Positions 1 to 7,117 of a stretch of DNA of 31,801 nucleotides are shown one piece after another. The notes beneath the pieces are model-generated. The model worked only from the letters and a program-made list of their open reading frames with translations. It was not told where the DNA came from and made no database searches. The position numbers and the translations under genes are program-made. Source of the DNA: Castellaniella defragrans_A (GTDB lineage: Bacteria; Pseudomonadota; Gammaproteobacteria; Burkholderiales; Burkholderiaceae_B); the NCBI RefSeq assembly GCF_040394755.1, contig NZ_JBEBRQ010000033.1; one strand, written 5' to 3'. How positions within the stretch are numbered: the stretch's first letter is position 1; the number at the start of each line of letters is the position of its first letter.

Positions 1-448
1 CGCCGTGGTAGCCGCGCTCGCGGCCGATCAGGCGGGTGCGCTGGCCTTCGCCGCGCGCCCGGTGGTAGGCCAGGGCGATCTTGAGGGCGGTGTCCACGGA
101 CTCGGAACCCGAGTTGGTGAAGAAAATACGGTCCAGCCCCGCGGGCATCAGGGCGGCGACCTCGGTGGCCGCCCGGAAGGAATCCTCGTGACCGATCTGG
201 AAGCTGGGCGCGTAGTCCAGTTCGACCGACTGGCGGGCCAGGGCGTCGATGATGGGCTGGCGGGCGTGGCCCGCATTCACGCACCACAGGCCGGCGGTGC
301 CATCGAGAATCTGGCGGCCGTCCGCCGCCGTGTAATGCATGTCCTTGGCGGCGGTCAGCATCCGGGGATGAGCCTTGAACTGGCGGTTGGCGGTAAAGGG
401 CATCCACAGATTGGAAAGATCCGTGGCGCGGGAGGTGTCGGAACGCAT
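1..448 (-). CDS. Class III omega-amino acid aminotransferase (N-terminal part, runs off the left edge)
   Basis: This is the first 149 codons of a PLP-dependent class III aminotransferase. The ATG is at 448 and the 3' part lies outside the window. The N-terminus contains LWMPFTANRQF, then DGTAGLWCVNAGH, DYAPSFQIGHE and FFTNSGSESVDTALK. This is the order seen in omega-amino acid:pyruvate (beta-alanine:pyruvate) aminotransferases. The NSGSE segment is the PLP phosphate-binding region of the fold, and GRERGYHG near the edge matches the conserved RxxGYHG segment. The catalytic lysine is off the window. The gene is divergent from a MocR regulator at 631, the usual arrangement for a MocR protein and its target, so it is probably controlled by that protein. 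The exact amino donor (beta-alanine, GABA, taurine, putrescine-like) cannot be told from this fragment. Confidence 0.9.
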   Translation of the reverse strand, partial: MRSDTSRATDLSNLWMPFTANRQFKAHPRMLTAAKDMHYTAADGRQILDGTAGLWCVNAGHARQPIIDALARQSVELDYAPSFQIGHEDSFRAATEVAALMPAGLDRIFFTNSGSESVDTALKIALAYHRARGEGQRTRLIGRERGYHG

Positions 449-526
449 GGGGCGGCCTCGTAATGGAAAAAGACAGAGACGGAAAACAATGGATTCATTC
501 TGTGCCGCCCCTTGGGTGAAATACAT

Positions 527-584
527 ATACAGTGCTAGGATGGCTGGATAGCTGTATTGATATCTGCAACATAACTGTATTGAT
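527..584. promoter_or_regulatory. Repeated CTGTAT boxes, probable MocR operator
   Basis: Within the AT-rich divergent intergenic region, CTGTATTGAT occurs twice in direct orientation, at 552-561 and 575-584. The repeats start 23 bp apart, about two helical turns. An inverted copy of the core (ATACAGT) lies at 527-533. MocR/GabR-type regulators are known to bind direct repeats between themselves and a divergent target gene. Assigning these boxes to the adjacent regulator is an inference. The rest of 449-630 holds no gene and no clear sigma-70 promoter. Confidence 0.5.
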
Positions 585-630
585 TGCTGGGCGGACCCCG
601 GGGCGGCCGGATCTGCCCGGAGGAGGCGGG

Positions 631-2073
631 ATGAGATTGTTCGAGCCCGATCGTGACCGCAAGCACGCGCCCTCGCTGGTCGATCAGGCGGCCGGCGCGC
701 TCGAGCGGGCCATCCACGAGCGCGCGTTGCGACCCGGCATGACGGTGCCGTCGGTGCGGCAGTTCGCTCGCGACCACGGCTTGAGCACGTTCACCGTGAT
801 GGCGGCCTATAACCGTCTGGTGGCGCAGGGCCTGCTGCAATCGCGTCCGGGCGCCAATTTCCGTGTTGCGCGCCAGCGACAGGCGGCGCCCGCGCCGGTG
901 CCGGCCTGGGTTGCGCCCCGGATCGGCCCGTCCTGGCTGCTGTCGGACGTGTTCGCCGACCATTCGATTTCGATCAAGGCGGGCTGCGGCTGGCTGCCGC
1001 CGGATTGGCATAACGAGGCCGGCCTGCAACATGCCCTGCGCCAGCTCGGGCGCGTTCCGGTGAGCCAGATGGCCTCCTATGGGCATCCGCTGGGCTATCA
1101 CCCTTTGCGTGAGCACATCGTCCATCGCCTGGGCGAGCACGGGCTGGAGACCGATGCGAGCCAGATCCTGCTGACGCACGGGGCGACGCAGGCCCTGGAC
1201 ATCGTCGTGCGCACGCTGCTGCGGCCGGGCGACCATGTGGCGGTCGAAACCCCTTGCTACGCCAATCTGCTGCAGATCCTCGCCCTGAGCGGAATCGTGG
1301 CGCACGGCGTGCCGCGCACCCGCGAAGGCATCTGCGAGCAGACGCTCGAACAGCTGGTGCGCGAGCATCCGATCCGGGCGCTGTTCGTCACCACGGTGCT
1401 GCAGAATCCGACCGGCGCGACCTTCACGATGGCGGGCGCCTTCCGGCTGCTGCAACTGGCCGAGCGCCACGCCTTCCTGGTGGTCGAGGACGATGTGTCG
1501 CGCGAGCTCCTGCTCGAACCCGCTCCCCTGCTGGCGGCGCTGGGCGGCACGGGGCGGGTGGTGTATATCTCGGGTTTCTCCAAGAGCGTCATGCCGTCGA
1601 TGCGGGTGGGCTATCTGTTGTGTTCCGAGGAACTGCTGAGCCAGTGCGCGCGCACCAAAATGTCCCTGGGCCTCACCTCGGCCGAGATGATGGAGCGCGC
1701 GGTCTATCATGTGCTGCGCGACGGCCGCCACGGCACCTATATGCGCGGCGTGCGCGAACGCCTGCGCCAGGCGCACGACCAGGTCTGCGAGGCCATGACC
1801 CAGAACGATTTCGAGATCTTCAATGAGCCTGGGGCCGGCCTGTTCCTGTGGGCCAGATCCCGCCGGCCCCTATCCGGCGGGGAGGGCGCGATCGGACTGG
1901 CCGCCCGCGCCCTGGAGGCCGGCATCTGGCTGGCGCCAGGGGCCTATTTCGATCCGCAAGGGCGCGACGAGGGCTGGTTCCGTTTCAACGTGGCGTATTC
2001 CGGGCATCCGCGCCTGTGGCGCTTTTTCAGGGACGCGGCGCGGACGCCGGCGTCCCGGCGGAAGGCGTCTTAA
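631..2073 (+). CDS. MocR family transcriptional regulator (GntR-type HTH plus aminotransferase-like domain)
   Basis: The 480-residue protein has a GntR-type winged helix (residues about 14-80, with PGMTVPSVRQFARDHG and STFTVMAAYNRL) followed by a fold-type I aminotransferase domain (about 100-470). The PLP signature residues are present: N259 in LQNPTG, the aspartates at 287-288 and the Schiff-base lysine K318 in SGFSKSVMPSMRVGY. It is therefore expected to bind PLP or an external aldimine as its signal. I chose the ATG at 631 because AGGAGG lies just upstream (621-626). A longer in-frame start at 532 would put translation through the putative operator boxes. The gene is divergent from a class III aminotransferase, its likely target. 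Its stop overlaps the stop of convergent folA in a shared TTAA. Confidence 0.9.
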   Translation: MRLFEPDRDRKHAPSLVDQAAGALERAIHERALRPGMTVPSVRQFARDHGLSTFTVMAAYNRLVAQGLLQSRPGANFRVARQRQAAPAPVPAWVAPRIGPSWLLSDVFADHSISIKAGCGWLPPDWHNEAGLQHALRQLGRVPVSQMASYGHPLGYHPLREHIVHRLGEHGLETDASQILLTHGATQALDIVVRTLLRPGDHVAVETPCYANLLQILALSGIVAHGVPRTREGICEQTLEQLVREHPIRALFVTTVLQNPTGATFTMAGAFRLLQLAERHAFLVVEDDVSRELLLEPAPLLAALGGTGRVVYISGFSKSVMPSMRVGYLLCSEELLSQCARTKMSLGLTSAEMMERAVYHVLRDGRHGTYMRGVRERLRQAHDQVCEAMTQNDFEIFNEPGAGLFLWARSRRPLSGGEGAIGLAARALEAGIWLAPGAYFDPQGRDEGWFRFNVAYSGHPRLWRFFRDAARTPASRRKAS

Positions 2074-2558
2074 ATCCTGCGATAGGTGACGAAATCATAA
2101 GCCAGCCCATTTTCGGGCGGCTGGGTCAGGCGCTCGGTCTCGCGCCATTGCCCGGCGGGCAGTTCGGGGAACCAGGTGTCGCCCTCGATTTTGGCGTGGA
2201 CTTCGGTGGCCACGATTTCGTCGGCCAGGGGCAGGGCGAGGCGAAAGACCTGTTCGCCGCCGATGATGCAGGCCACCGGCGCATCCGCGCAGGCGGCCAG
2301 GGCGGCTTCGAGTGTCGGCATGACCTCGGCGCCCGGCGCCGGGCACGCGGGCGCGCGGCTGAGCACCAGATTCCTGCGGCCCGGCAGCGGCCGCCCGAGC
2401 GAGGCCCAGGTCTTGCGTCCCATGATGACGGGGTGTCCGAACGTGTTGCGCTTGAAGTGCGCGAGGTCGGCGGGCAGGCGCCAGGGCAGCGCGCCGTCGC
2501 GTCCGATGACGCGGTTGTCGGCATAGGCGACGACCATTCGGATGAGGCGGGGGGGCAT
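2070..2558 (-). CDS. folA: Dihydrofolate reductase
   Basis: This reduces dihydrofolate to tetrahydrofolate with NADPH in the cytoplasm. The product is 162 aa, the usual bacterial size. Visible signatures are VAYADNRVIG, LPWRLPADLAHFK (W26 and the acidic active-site D31), VIMGRKTW (about 44-51), the PLPGRRNLVLSR segment and CIIGGEQVF. The C-terminal YDFVTYRR matches the family's final strand. AAGGA stands a few bases before the ATG. It lies 79 bp downstream of folK on the same strand, with a GC hairpin between, so it may be the last gene of the hda-to-folK run or have its own expression. Its end overlaps that of the convergent MocR gene. Confidence 0.95.
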   Translation of the reverse strand: MPPRLIRMVVAYADNRVIGRDGALPWRLPADLAHFKRNTFGHPVIMGRKTWASLGRPLPGRRNLVLSRAPACPAPGAEVMPTLEAALAACADAPVACIIGGEQVFRLALPLADEIVATEVHAKIEGDTWFPELPAGQWRETERLTQPPENGLAYDFVTYRRI

Positions 2559-2613
2559 GGGGGTCCTTGAGAGCGGGCGATGGCCGCAGTGTAAACCAGT
2601 GTTCCGCCTGGAT

Positions 2614-2631
2614 GCCGGGGCCTGCCCCGGC
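2614..2631 (-). terminator. GC-rich hairpin between folK and folA
   Basis: GCCGGGGC and GCCCCGGC form a perfect 8-bp stem separated by only two bases, just downstream of the folK stop on the minus strand. No T-tract follows, so it is not a standard intrinsic terminator. It could partly block read-through into folA, protect mRNA ends, or be chance in GC-rich DNA. Confidence 0.3.
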
Positions 2632-2637
2632 GGCGGT

Positions 2638-3144
2638 TCAATCCAGCGGGCGTATCGCCTGATCGGCGCAGCCGGCCAGCAGGTCTTCGAGCCGGCCCTG
2701 CGCCAGCCTCAGGCCGGGCGCCAGATCGGCGAGCGGGCGCAGCACGAAGGCGCGCGTGTGCATCCGGGGGTGCGGGATGGTGAGGTCGGGTTCATCGATT
2801 TGCTGGTCGCCGTACAGCAGCAGGTCCAGGTCCAGCGTGCGCGGCGCGTTGCGGTAGGGGCGCGCGCGGCCGTTTTCCTGTTCGATGGTTTGCAGCAGGG
2901 TCAGCACGGCGCGGGGCGCGAGCGTCGTGCGCGCCCGCGCCACGGCGTTGATGTAGTCAGGGCCGTGGGAATCGATGGGAGCGCTGCGGTACAGGGGCGA
3001 GAGACGCAGGTCCAGGATGCCCGGGGTCTGCGCCAGCCGGGCCGCGGCCTCGCGGATCGTGTCCGCGGCGGCGCCCAGGTTCGCGCCCAGGCCGATGTAG
3101 AGATCGGCGCGGGGCGTGTGCGTGGAGTCGGTGGGTTCGGTCAC
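2638..3144 (-). CDS. folK: 2-amino-4-hydroxy-6-hydroxymethyldihydropteridine pyrophosphokinase (HPPK)
   Basis: This transfers pyrophosphate from ATP to 6-hydroxymethyl-dihydropterin, a step before dihydropteroate synthase in folate synthesis. The 168-residue protein shows IGLGANLG (17-24), SPLYRSAPI, DYINAVAR, the magnesium-binding aspartates D105 and D107 in RTLDLDLLLYG, and IPHPRMHTRAFVLRPL. The start codon is GTG at 3144, 16 bp after the pcnB stop, with ACAGGG upstream. This spacing suggests co-transcription with pcnB, a pairing known in many proteobacteria. No ATG giving a full N-terminal strand is available, so the GTG is well supported. Confidence 0.95.
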   Translation of the reverse strand: MTEPTDSTHTPRADLYIGLGANLGAAADTIREAAARLAQTPGILDLRLSPLYRSAPIDSHGPDYINAVARARTTLAPRAVLTLLQTIEQENGRARPYRNAPRTLDLDLLLYGDQQIDEPDLTIPHPRMHTRAFVLRPLADLAPGLRLAQGRLEDLLAGCADQAIRPLD

Positions 3145-3160
3145 GGGACCCTGTGTGAAT

Positions 3161-4525
3161 TCAGTCCCGGGATGGCACGTAGTCCGCCGCCTCGGCGGGC
3201 TTGCGGCGCTTGCGGCGGCGCCGGCTGGGGGGCGCGTTGCGCGCGCCCGCGTGGCCGGCCTGCCAGGCGTCGATCATCTGGTTGCGGCGGTCGTCGTTGC
3301 TGTCGGCCAGATCCATCCACCACTGGGCGAGCACGCTGTCGACCTCGTGCGCCTCGGCGCGCAATTGCAGAAAGTCCACCGCCGCGCGAAAGCGCGGCTG
3401 TTCGAGCAGCCGCCAGATCGAGCGCACGGTGGCGCGCTCGAAACGGGCCTGCATCAGCCAGATCTCGCGTATGTCGGATTGATAGCGCCGCTGGATGGCG
3501 AGCTTGTGGGTCTGGTCGTCGATCACCGAGTCGGCGGCCTGCATCAGCGCCTCGGTGCGCTGCATGCCGTCGGCCGCCAGTCGCTGCCAGCGCTTGTGCA
3601 CCAGACGCCAGAGGAGGGCGGCGAACAGGAAACTGGGGCTGACGGGCTTGCCCGCGCGCACGCGCGCATCGGTGCGCGACAGGGCGATCTCGACGAATTC
3701 CTCGCCGCCCGGTTCCTCGAAAATCAGGTCGATCAGGGGCATCAGGTTCTGGCTGAGGCCGGAGCGGCGCAGCTGCCGCAGGCAATCCATGGCGTGGCCG
3801 CAGGTCAGGAGCTTGAGCGTCTCGTCGAACAGGCGCGAGGCGGGCACGTGCTCGATCAGGCCGGCCAGCTGGCTGATGGGCTGCTCGGTCGGCGGATCGA
3901 TGCGCGCGCCCAGCTTGGTGGCGAATCGCAAGGCGCGCAACATGCGCACCGGGTCCTCGCGGTAGCGGGTTTCCGGGTCGCCGATCATGCGCACCACGCG
4001 GTTCTTGAGGTCGGCCACGCCGTGGTGGAAGTCGATGACCTCCTCTTTGATCGGGTCGTAGTACAGCGCATTGATCGTGAAGTCGCGCCGCGCGGCGTCC
4101 TCCTCGTGCGTGCCGAACTCGTTGTCGCGCAGGATGCGGCCGTGTTCGTCGGTTTCCTGGTTGCTGGAGGAGGGGGCGCGGAAGGTGGAGGTTTCGATGA
4201 TTTCCTGGCCGAACACCACGTGGACGAGCTGGAAGCGGCGGCCGATGATGCGCGCGCGCCGGAACAGGGGGCGGATCTGCGCGGGCGTGGCGTTGGTGGC
4301 CACGTCGAAGTCCTTGGGCGCGAGGCCGACGATCAGGTCGCGCACCGCGCCGCCGACGATGTAGGCGTCGAAGCCGTGCTGGTTGAGCACCTCGCAGACC
4401 TTGATGGCGTGCCGCGAGACCAGACGCTGGTCGATGCCGTGTTTGTCGCGCGCGAGGCGCTCTGGCCCGCTGGGCGGCGTTGCCAGCAGGCGCGAGACGA
4501 AATTCTTGATGGTCTGCTTGAGCAT
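3161..4525 (-). CDS. pcnB: Poly(A) polymerase I
   Basis: This adds poly(A) tails to RNA 3' ends, promoting decay by exonucleases. The 454-aa length is close to that of E. coli PAP I. The class II nucleotidyltransferase core is clear: YIVGGAVRD (about 55-63), the catalytic aspartates D72 and D74 in KDFDVATNATP, and IIGRRFQLVHVVFG. The last element, with the N-terminal RHAIKVCEVLNQHG block, separates PcnB from tRNA CCA-adding enzymes. The C-terminus is basic (RRRRKRRK), as is common for RNA-binding tails in this family. It starts 13 bp after the HAD gene and ends 16 bp before folK, so it probably belongs to a hda-HAD-pcnB-folK transcript. Confidence 0.95.
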   Translation of the reverse strand: MLKQTIKNFVSRLLATPPSGPERLARDKHGIDQRLVSRHAIKVCEVLNQHGFDAYIVGGAVRDLIVGLAPKDFDVATNATPAQIRPLFRRARIIGRRFQLVHVVFGQEIIETSTFRAPSSSNQETDEHGRILRDNEFGTHEEDAARRDFTINALYYDPIKEEVIDFHHGVADLKNRVVRMIGDPETRYREDPVRMLRALRFATKLGARIDPPTEQPISQLAGLIEHVPASRLFDETLKLLTCGHAMDCLRQLRRSGLSQNLMPLIDLIFEEPGGEEFVEIALSRTDARVRAGKPVSPSFLFAALLWRLVHKRWQRLAADGMQRTEALMQAADSVIDDQTHKLAIQRRYQSDIREIWLMQARFERATVRSIWRLLEQPRFRAAVDFLQLRAEAHEVDSVLAQWWMDLADSNDDRRNQMIDAWQAGHAGARNAPPSRRRRKRRKPAEAADYVPSRD

Positions 4526-4538
4526 ATGGGGCGTTATT

Positions 4539-5246
4539 TTATGACTTTGCGTCCCGCATGTCCTCGAACAGGTCGAGGACGCGCCAGCCCCGGGCGTTGG
4601 CCAGGGTGCGCAGGGCGGCGCTGGGATTGGTCGCCACGGGGTGGCTGACCACCTCGAGCAGCGGCAGATCGTTCATCGAATCGCTGTAGAACCAGGACTC
4701 GTCGAAGTCCTCCAGTTCGCGGTCGAGCGAGTCCAGCCATTGGCGGACCCGCAGCACCTTGCCCGCCTGGAAGCTGGGCGTGCCGTCGATGCGGCCTGTG
4801 TAGCCGCCCTGCGCGTCGCGTTCGGGCACCGTGGCGATCAAGTGCGGGATGTCCAGCGCGCGGGCGATGGGGGTGGTGACGAATTCATTGGTGGCGGTGA
4901 CGATGGCGCACAGTGCTCCGGCGCCGCGATGGCGGGCCACCAGAGCCCGCGCCGCGGGCAGAATGCCCGGGAGCACGACTTCGGCCATGTAGGCCTCGTG
5001 CCAGCGGGCCAGTTCCTCGTGGCTGGCCAGTTTGAGCAGGCCCAGCATGAAGTCGGCGGCCTCCTGGGCGCTGAGCGTGCCTTCGTTGTAGCGGCGCATC
5101 AGCTCGTCGTTGCGCTGGCGGGCGGCCTGCGGATCGCCCGCGCGCCCGGTGCGGGCGAGGAAGTCGGCCCATTGATAGTCGCTGTCGAAGGGCAGCAGGG
5201 TGTGGTCCAGGTCGAACAGGGCCAGGGTCTGGGGCGTCGTGGTCAT
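4539..5246 (-). CDS. HAD-superfamily phosphatase, SerB-like (HAD-IB) subfamily
   Basis: This 235-aa haloacid-dehalogenase-fold hydrolase has all four motifs: the nucleophile/acid pair D12 and D14 in LFDLDHTLLPFDSDYQW, T117 in AIVTATNEF, K163 in FQAGKVLRV, and D189/D193 in WFYSDSMNDLP. The helical insert between motifs I and II (about 20-100) is the C1 cap of the SerB/HAD-IB group. The substrate is not predictable; family members act on phosphoserine and other small phosphomonoesters. The start codon overlaps the hda stop by four bases (ATGA), implying translational coupling. Conservation of such a gene between hda and pcnB would hint at a housekeeping role. Confidence 0.88.
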   Translation of the reverse strand: MTTTPQTLALFDLDHTLLPFDSDYQWADFLARTGRAGDPQAARQRNDELMRRYNEGTLSAQEAADFMLGLLKLASHEELARWHEAYMAEVVLPGILPAARALVARHRGAGALCAIVTATNEFVTTPIARALDIPHLIATVPERDAQGGYTGRIDGTPSFQAGKVLRVRQWLDSLDRELEDFDESWFYSDSMNDLPLLEVVSHPVATNPSAALRTLANARGWRVLDLFEDMRDAKS

Positions 5247-5944
5247 GGCGTCTTGGGGAGGCGCTGCGCGTCGGCGAGCAAGTCCTTGAGCAGGGGCAGG
5301 GTGATGGGGCGATGGCGCGCCAGAGAGTAGCGATCCAGCGCGTCGATGAGGGCGGTCAGCCTGCCCATGTCGCGCGCGTAATGGGTCAGGATCCAGCCCA
5401 GGACCTCGTCGCCCAGGCGCAGGCCGCGCGCCTGGGCGCGCTCGCGCAGCGCCGCCGCGCGGTCCTGGTCCGAGAGCTGTTCGAGGCGATAGACCAGATC
5501 CCAGCCCAGGCGCGTGCGCAGGTCCTCGCGCAGGGCCATCGCCATGGGCGCCCGGTCGCCGGCCAGCAGCAGGGCGAAGGCGCCCGGCGTGCCCGCCGCG
5601 GCGCGCCAGCGGTTGAACAGGGTAAAGAGCGCGGCCTGCGCCTCGGGGTCGAGATCGCCCACGTCGTCGATGGCCGCCATGGAAAGTGGACGGTCCTCGT
5701 CGGTGGCCAGCGCATGCAACTCACTGGCGGGTGTCTGTGCGGTGAAATACGGCGCAGCGTGGGCCTGCGCGCTTGCGCGCAGCAGATGGCTGCGGCCCGA
5801 GCCCGCGCCGCCCCATAGATACAGGGCGCGTCCGGGCGCGAGGTCGCGCACGGCTCGCAGGCTCGCTTGATTGTCCCCGATCACGAAACCGTCCAGGGTG
5901 GGCGCCGCCGCCGGCAGGATGTCCAGTAGCAGTTGCTGCGTCAT
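5243..5944 (-). CDS. hda: DnaA regulatory inactivator Hda
   Basis: This 233-aa DnaA-paralogous AAA+ protein acts with the beta clamp to stimulate ATP hydrolysis by DnaA after initiation. The N-terminus MTQQLLLDI carries a QxxLxL-like clamp-binding motif. The P-loop GGAGSGRS (45-52) has Arg where most P-loops have Lys, as also in E. coli Hda. The Walker B-like AAIDDVGDL and sensor region LLLAGDRAP follow. The C-terminus has the AAA+ lid (LRERAQARGLRLGDEVLGW, HYARDMGRLTALIDALD). I chose the ATG at 5944, because an upstream in-frame start would run through the promoter region and purM start and would move the clamp motif away from the N-terminus. No good ribosome-binding site is visible. Confidence 0.9.
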   Translation of the reverse strand: MTQQLLLDILPAAAPTLDGFVIGDNQASLRAVRDLAPGRALYLWGGAGSGRSHLLRASAQAHAAPYFTAQTPASELHALATDEDRPLSMAAIDDVGDLDPEAQAALFTLFNRWRAAAGTPGAFALLLAGDRAPMAMALREDLRTRLGWDLVYRLEQLSDQDRAAALRERAQARGLRLGDEVLGWILTHYARDMGRLTALIDALDRYSLARHRPITLPLLKDLLADAQRLPKTP

Positions 5945-5959
5945 GCCAAGGGGAAGTTC

Positions 5960-5988
5960 ATCGTAAAATCGAGGTTTCTCATTGTCCA
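5960..5988 (-). promoter_or_regulatory. Candidate hda promoter, overlapping a purM -10 element
   Basis: On the minus strand, TGGACA (5988-5983) and TACGAT (5965-5960) are separated by exactly 17 bp. They match the sigma-70 consensus at 5/6 and 4/6 positions. Transcription would begin about 10 bases before the hda ATG, giving a very short leader, consistent with the lack of a visible Shine-Dalgarno site. On the plus strand TAAAAT (5964-5969) is a likely purM -10 box, and the two -10 elements overlap by two bases. No convincing -35 is seen for purM. Confidence 0.4.
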
Positions 5989-6023
5989 AACATGCAATTC
6001 TTGCACATCTGGCGGCTTTTCTC

Positions 6024-7073
6024 ATGAATGATCAACCTTTAGCTTCCATGACCTACCGCGATGCCGGGGTCGATATCGACGCCGGCGACGCGCTGGTCGA
6101 CCGGATCAAGCCGCTGGCCGCCCGGACCCTGCGCCCTGGCGTCATGGCCGGGATCGGCGGGTTCGGCGCGCTGTTCGAGCTGCCCGCGCATCTGCGCCAG
6201 CCCGTGCTGGTGTCGGGCACCGATGGCGTGGGCACCAAGCTGCGCCTGGCCTTCGAATGGCAGCGGCACGATACGGTGGGCATCGATCTGGTGGCGATGA
6301 GCGTCAACGACATCCTCGTCCAGGGCGCCGAGCCGTTGTACTTCCTCGATTATTTCGCTTGCGGCAAGCTCTCGGTGGATACGGCGGCGCGGGTCGTGGG
6401 CGGCATTGCGCGCGGCTGCGAGCTCGCGGGCTGCGCGCTGATCGGCGGCGAGACCGCCGAGATGCCGGGCATGTACCCCGAGGGGGAATACGATCTCGCC
6501 GGTTTTGCCGTCGGCGCGGTCGAAAAATCCGAGATCATCGATGGCGCCAGCATCCAGCCGGGCGATACGGTGCTCGGGCTGGCCTCCAGCGGCGCCCATT
6601 CCAACGGCTATTCCCTGCTGCGCAAGATCCTGCGGCATGCGGACGCGCGGCCCGATCAGGACCTCGGCGGCCGTCCGCTGGCCGACGTGGTCATGGCGCC
6701 GACCCGCATCTACGTCAAGTCGGTGCTGGCCGCCCTGGCCGCCCATGGGCGCGCCATCAAGGGTCTGGCGCACATCACCGGCGGCGGCCTGCTCGAAAAT
6801 GTGCCGCGCATCCTGCGCGCCGGCCTGTCGGCCGAACTGCACCGCGACGCCTGGGCCATGCCCGAGCTTTTCACCTGGCTGCAACGCGAGGGCGGCGTTG
6901 CCGACCAGGAAATGGCGCGTGTCTTCAATTGCGGGATCGGCATGGTGCTGGTGGTGGACCCGGCGCAGGCCGATGTCATTGCCGCGACCCTGCGCGCGCA
7001 GGGCGAGACGGTTCATGTGTTGGGCGCCATCGTCGAGCAGGCGCCTGGGGCACCCCAGACGGTCGTGGTCTGA
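6024..7073 (+). CDS. purM: Phosphoribosylformylglycinamidine cyclo-ligase (AIR synthetase)
   Basis: This converts FGAM and ATP to aminoimidazole ribonucleotide, the fifth step of purine synthesis. The 349-aa product has TYRDAGVDIDAGDALVDRIK near the N-terminus, GTDGVGTK (65-72), the NDILVQGAEPLYFLDYFA block, GGETAEMPGMY, LGLASSGAHSNGYSL and the C-terminal GGGLLENVPRIL. The ATG at 6024 gives the usual family length. A longer in-frame start at 5982 adds unconserved residues, and an internal ATG at 6048 would also be possible. It is divergent from hda and convergent with miaA. The 44-bp gap after it (7074-7117) has only a short 5-bp GC stem at 7076-7090. Confidence 0.95.
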   Translation: MNDQPLASMTYRDAGVDIDAGDALVDRIKPLAARTLRPGVMAGIGGFGALFELPAHLRQPVLVSGTDGVGTKLRLAFEWQRHDTVGIDLVAMSVNDILVQGAEPLYFLDYFACGKLSVDTAARVVGGIARGCELAGCALIGGETAEMPGMYPEGEYDLAGFAVGAVEKSEIIDGASIQPGDTVLGLASSGAHSNGYSLLRKILRHADARPDQDLGGRPLADVVMAPTRIYVKSVLAALAAHGRAIKGLAHITGGGLLENVPRILRAGLSAELHRDAWAMPELFTWLQREGGVADQEMARVFNCGIGMVLVVDPAQADVIAATLRAQGETVHVLGAIVEQAPGAPQTVVV

Positions 7074-7117
7074 TCGCGCGGCAGACGCGCATGACCACCG
7101 CCTGACTGCGGGACGCG

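Noticed and set aside
535..1776. Open frame of 413 codons antisense to the MocR gene
   Set aside because: It is low-complexity Arg/Ala/Gln/His-rich shadow of GC-rich codons with no domain, opposite a gene with clear motifs.
3116..4648. Open frame of 510 codons antisense to pcnB
   Set aside because: Val/Ala/Gly/Asp-rich shadow typical of high-GC DNA. pcnB on the other strand has all family signatures.
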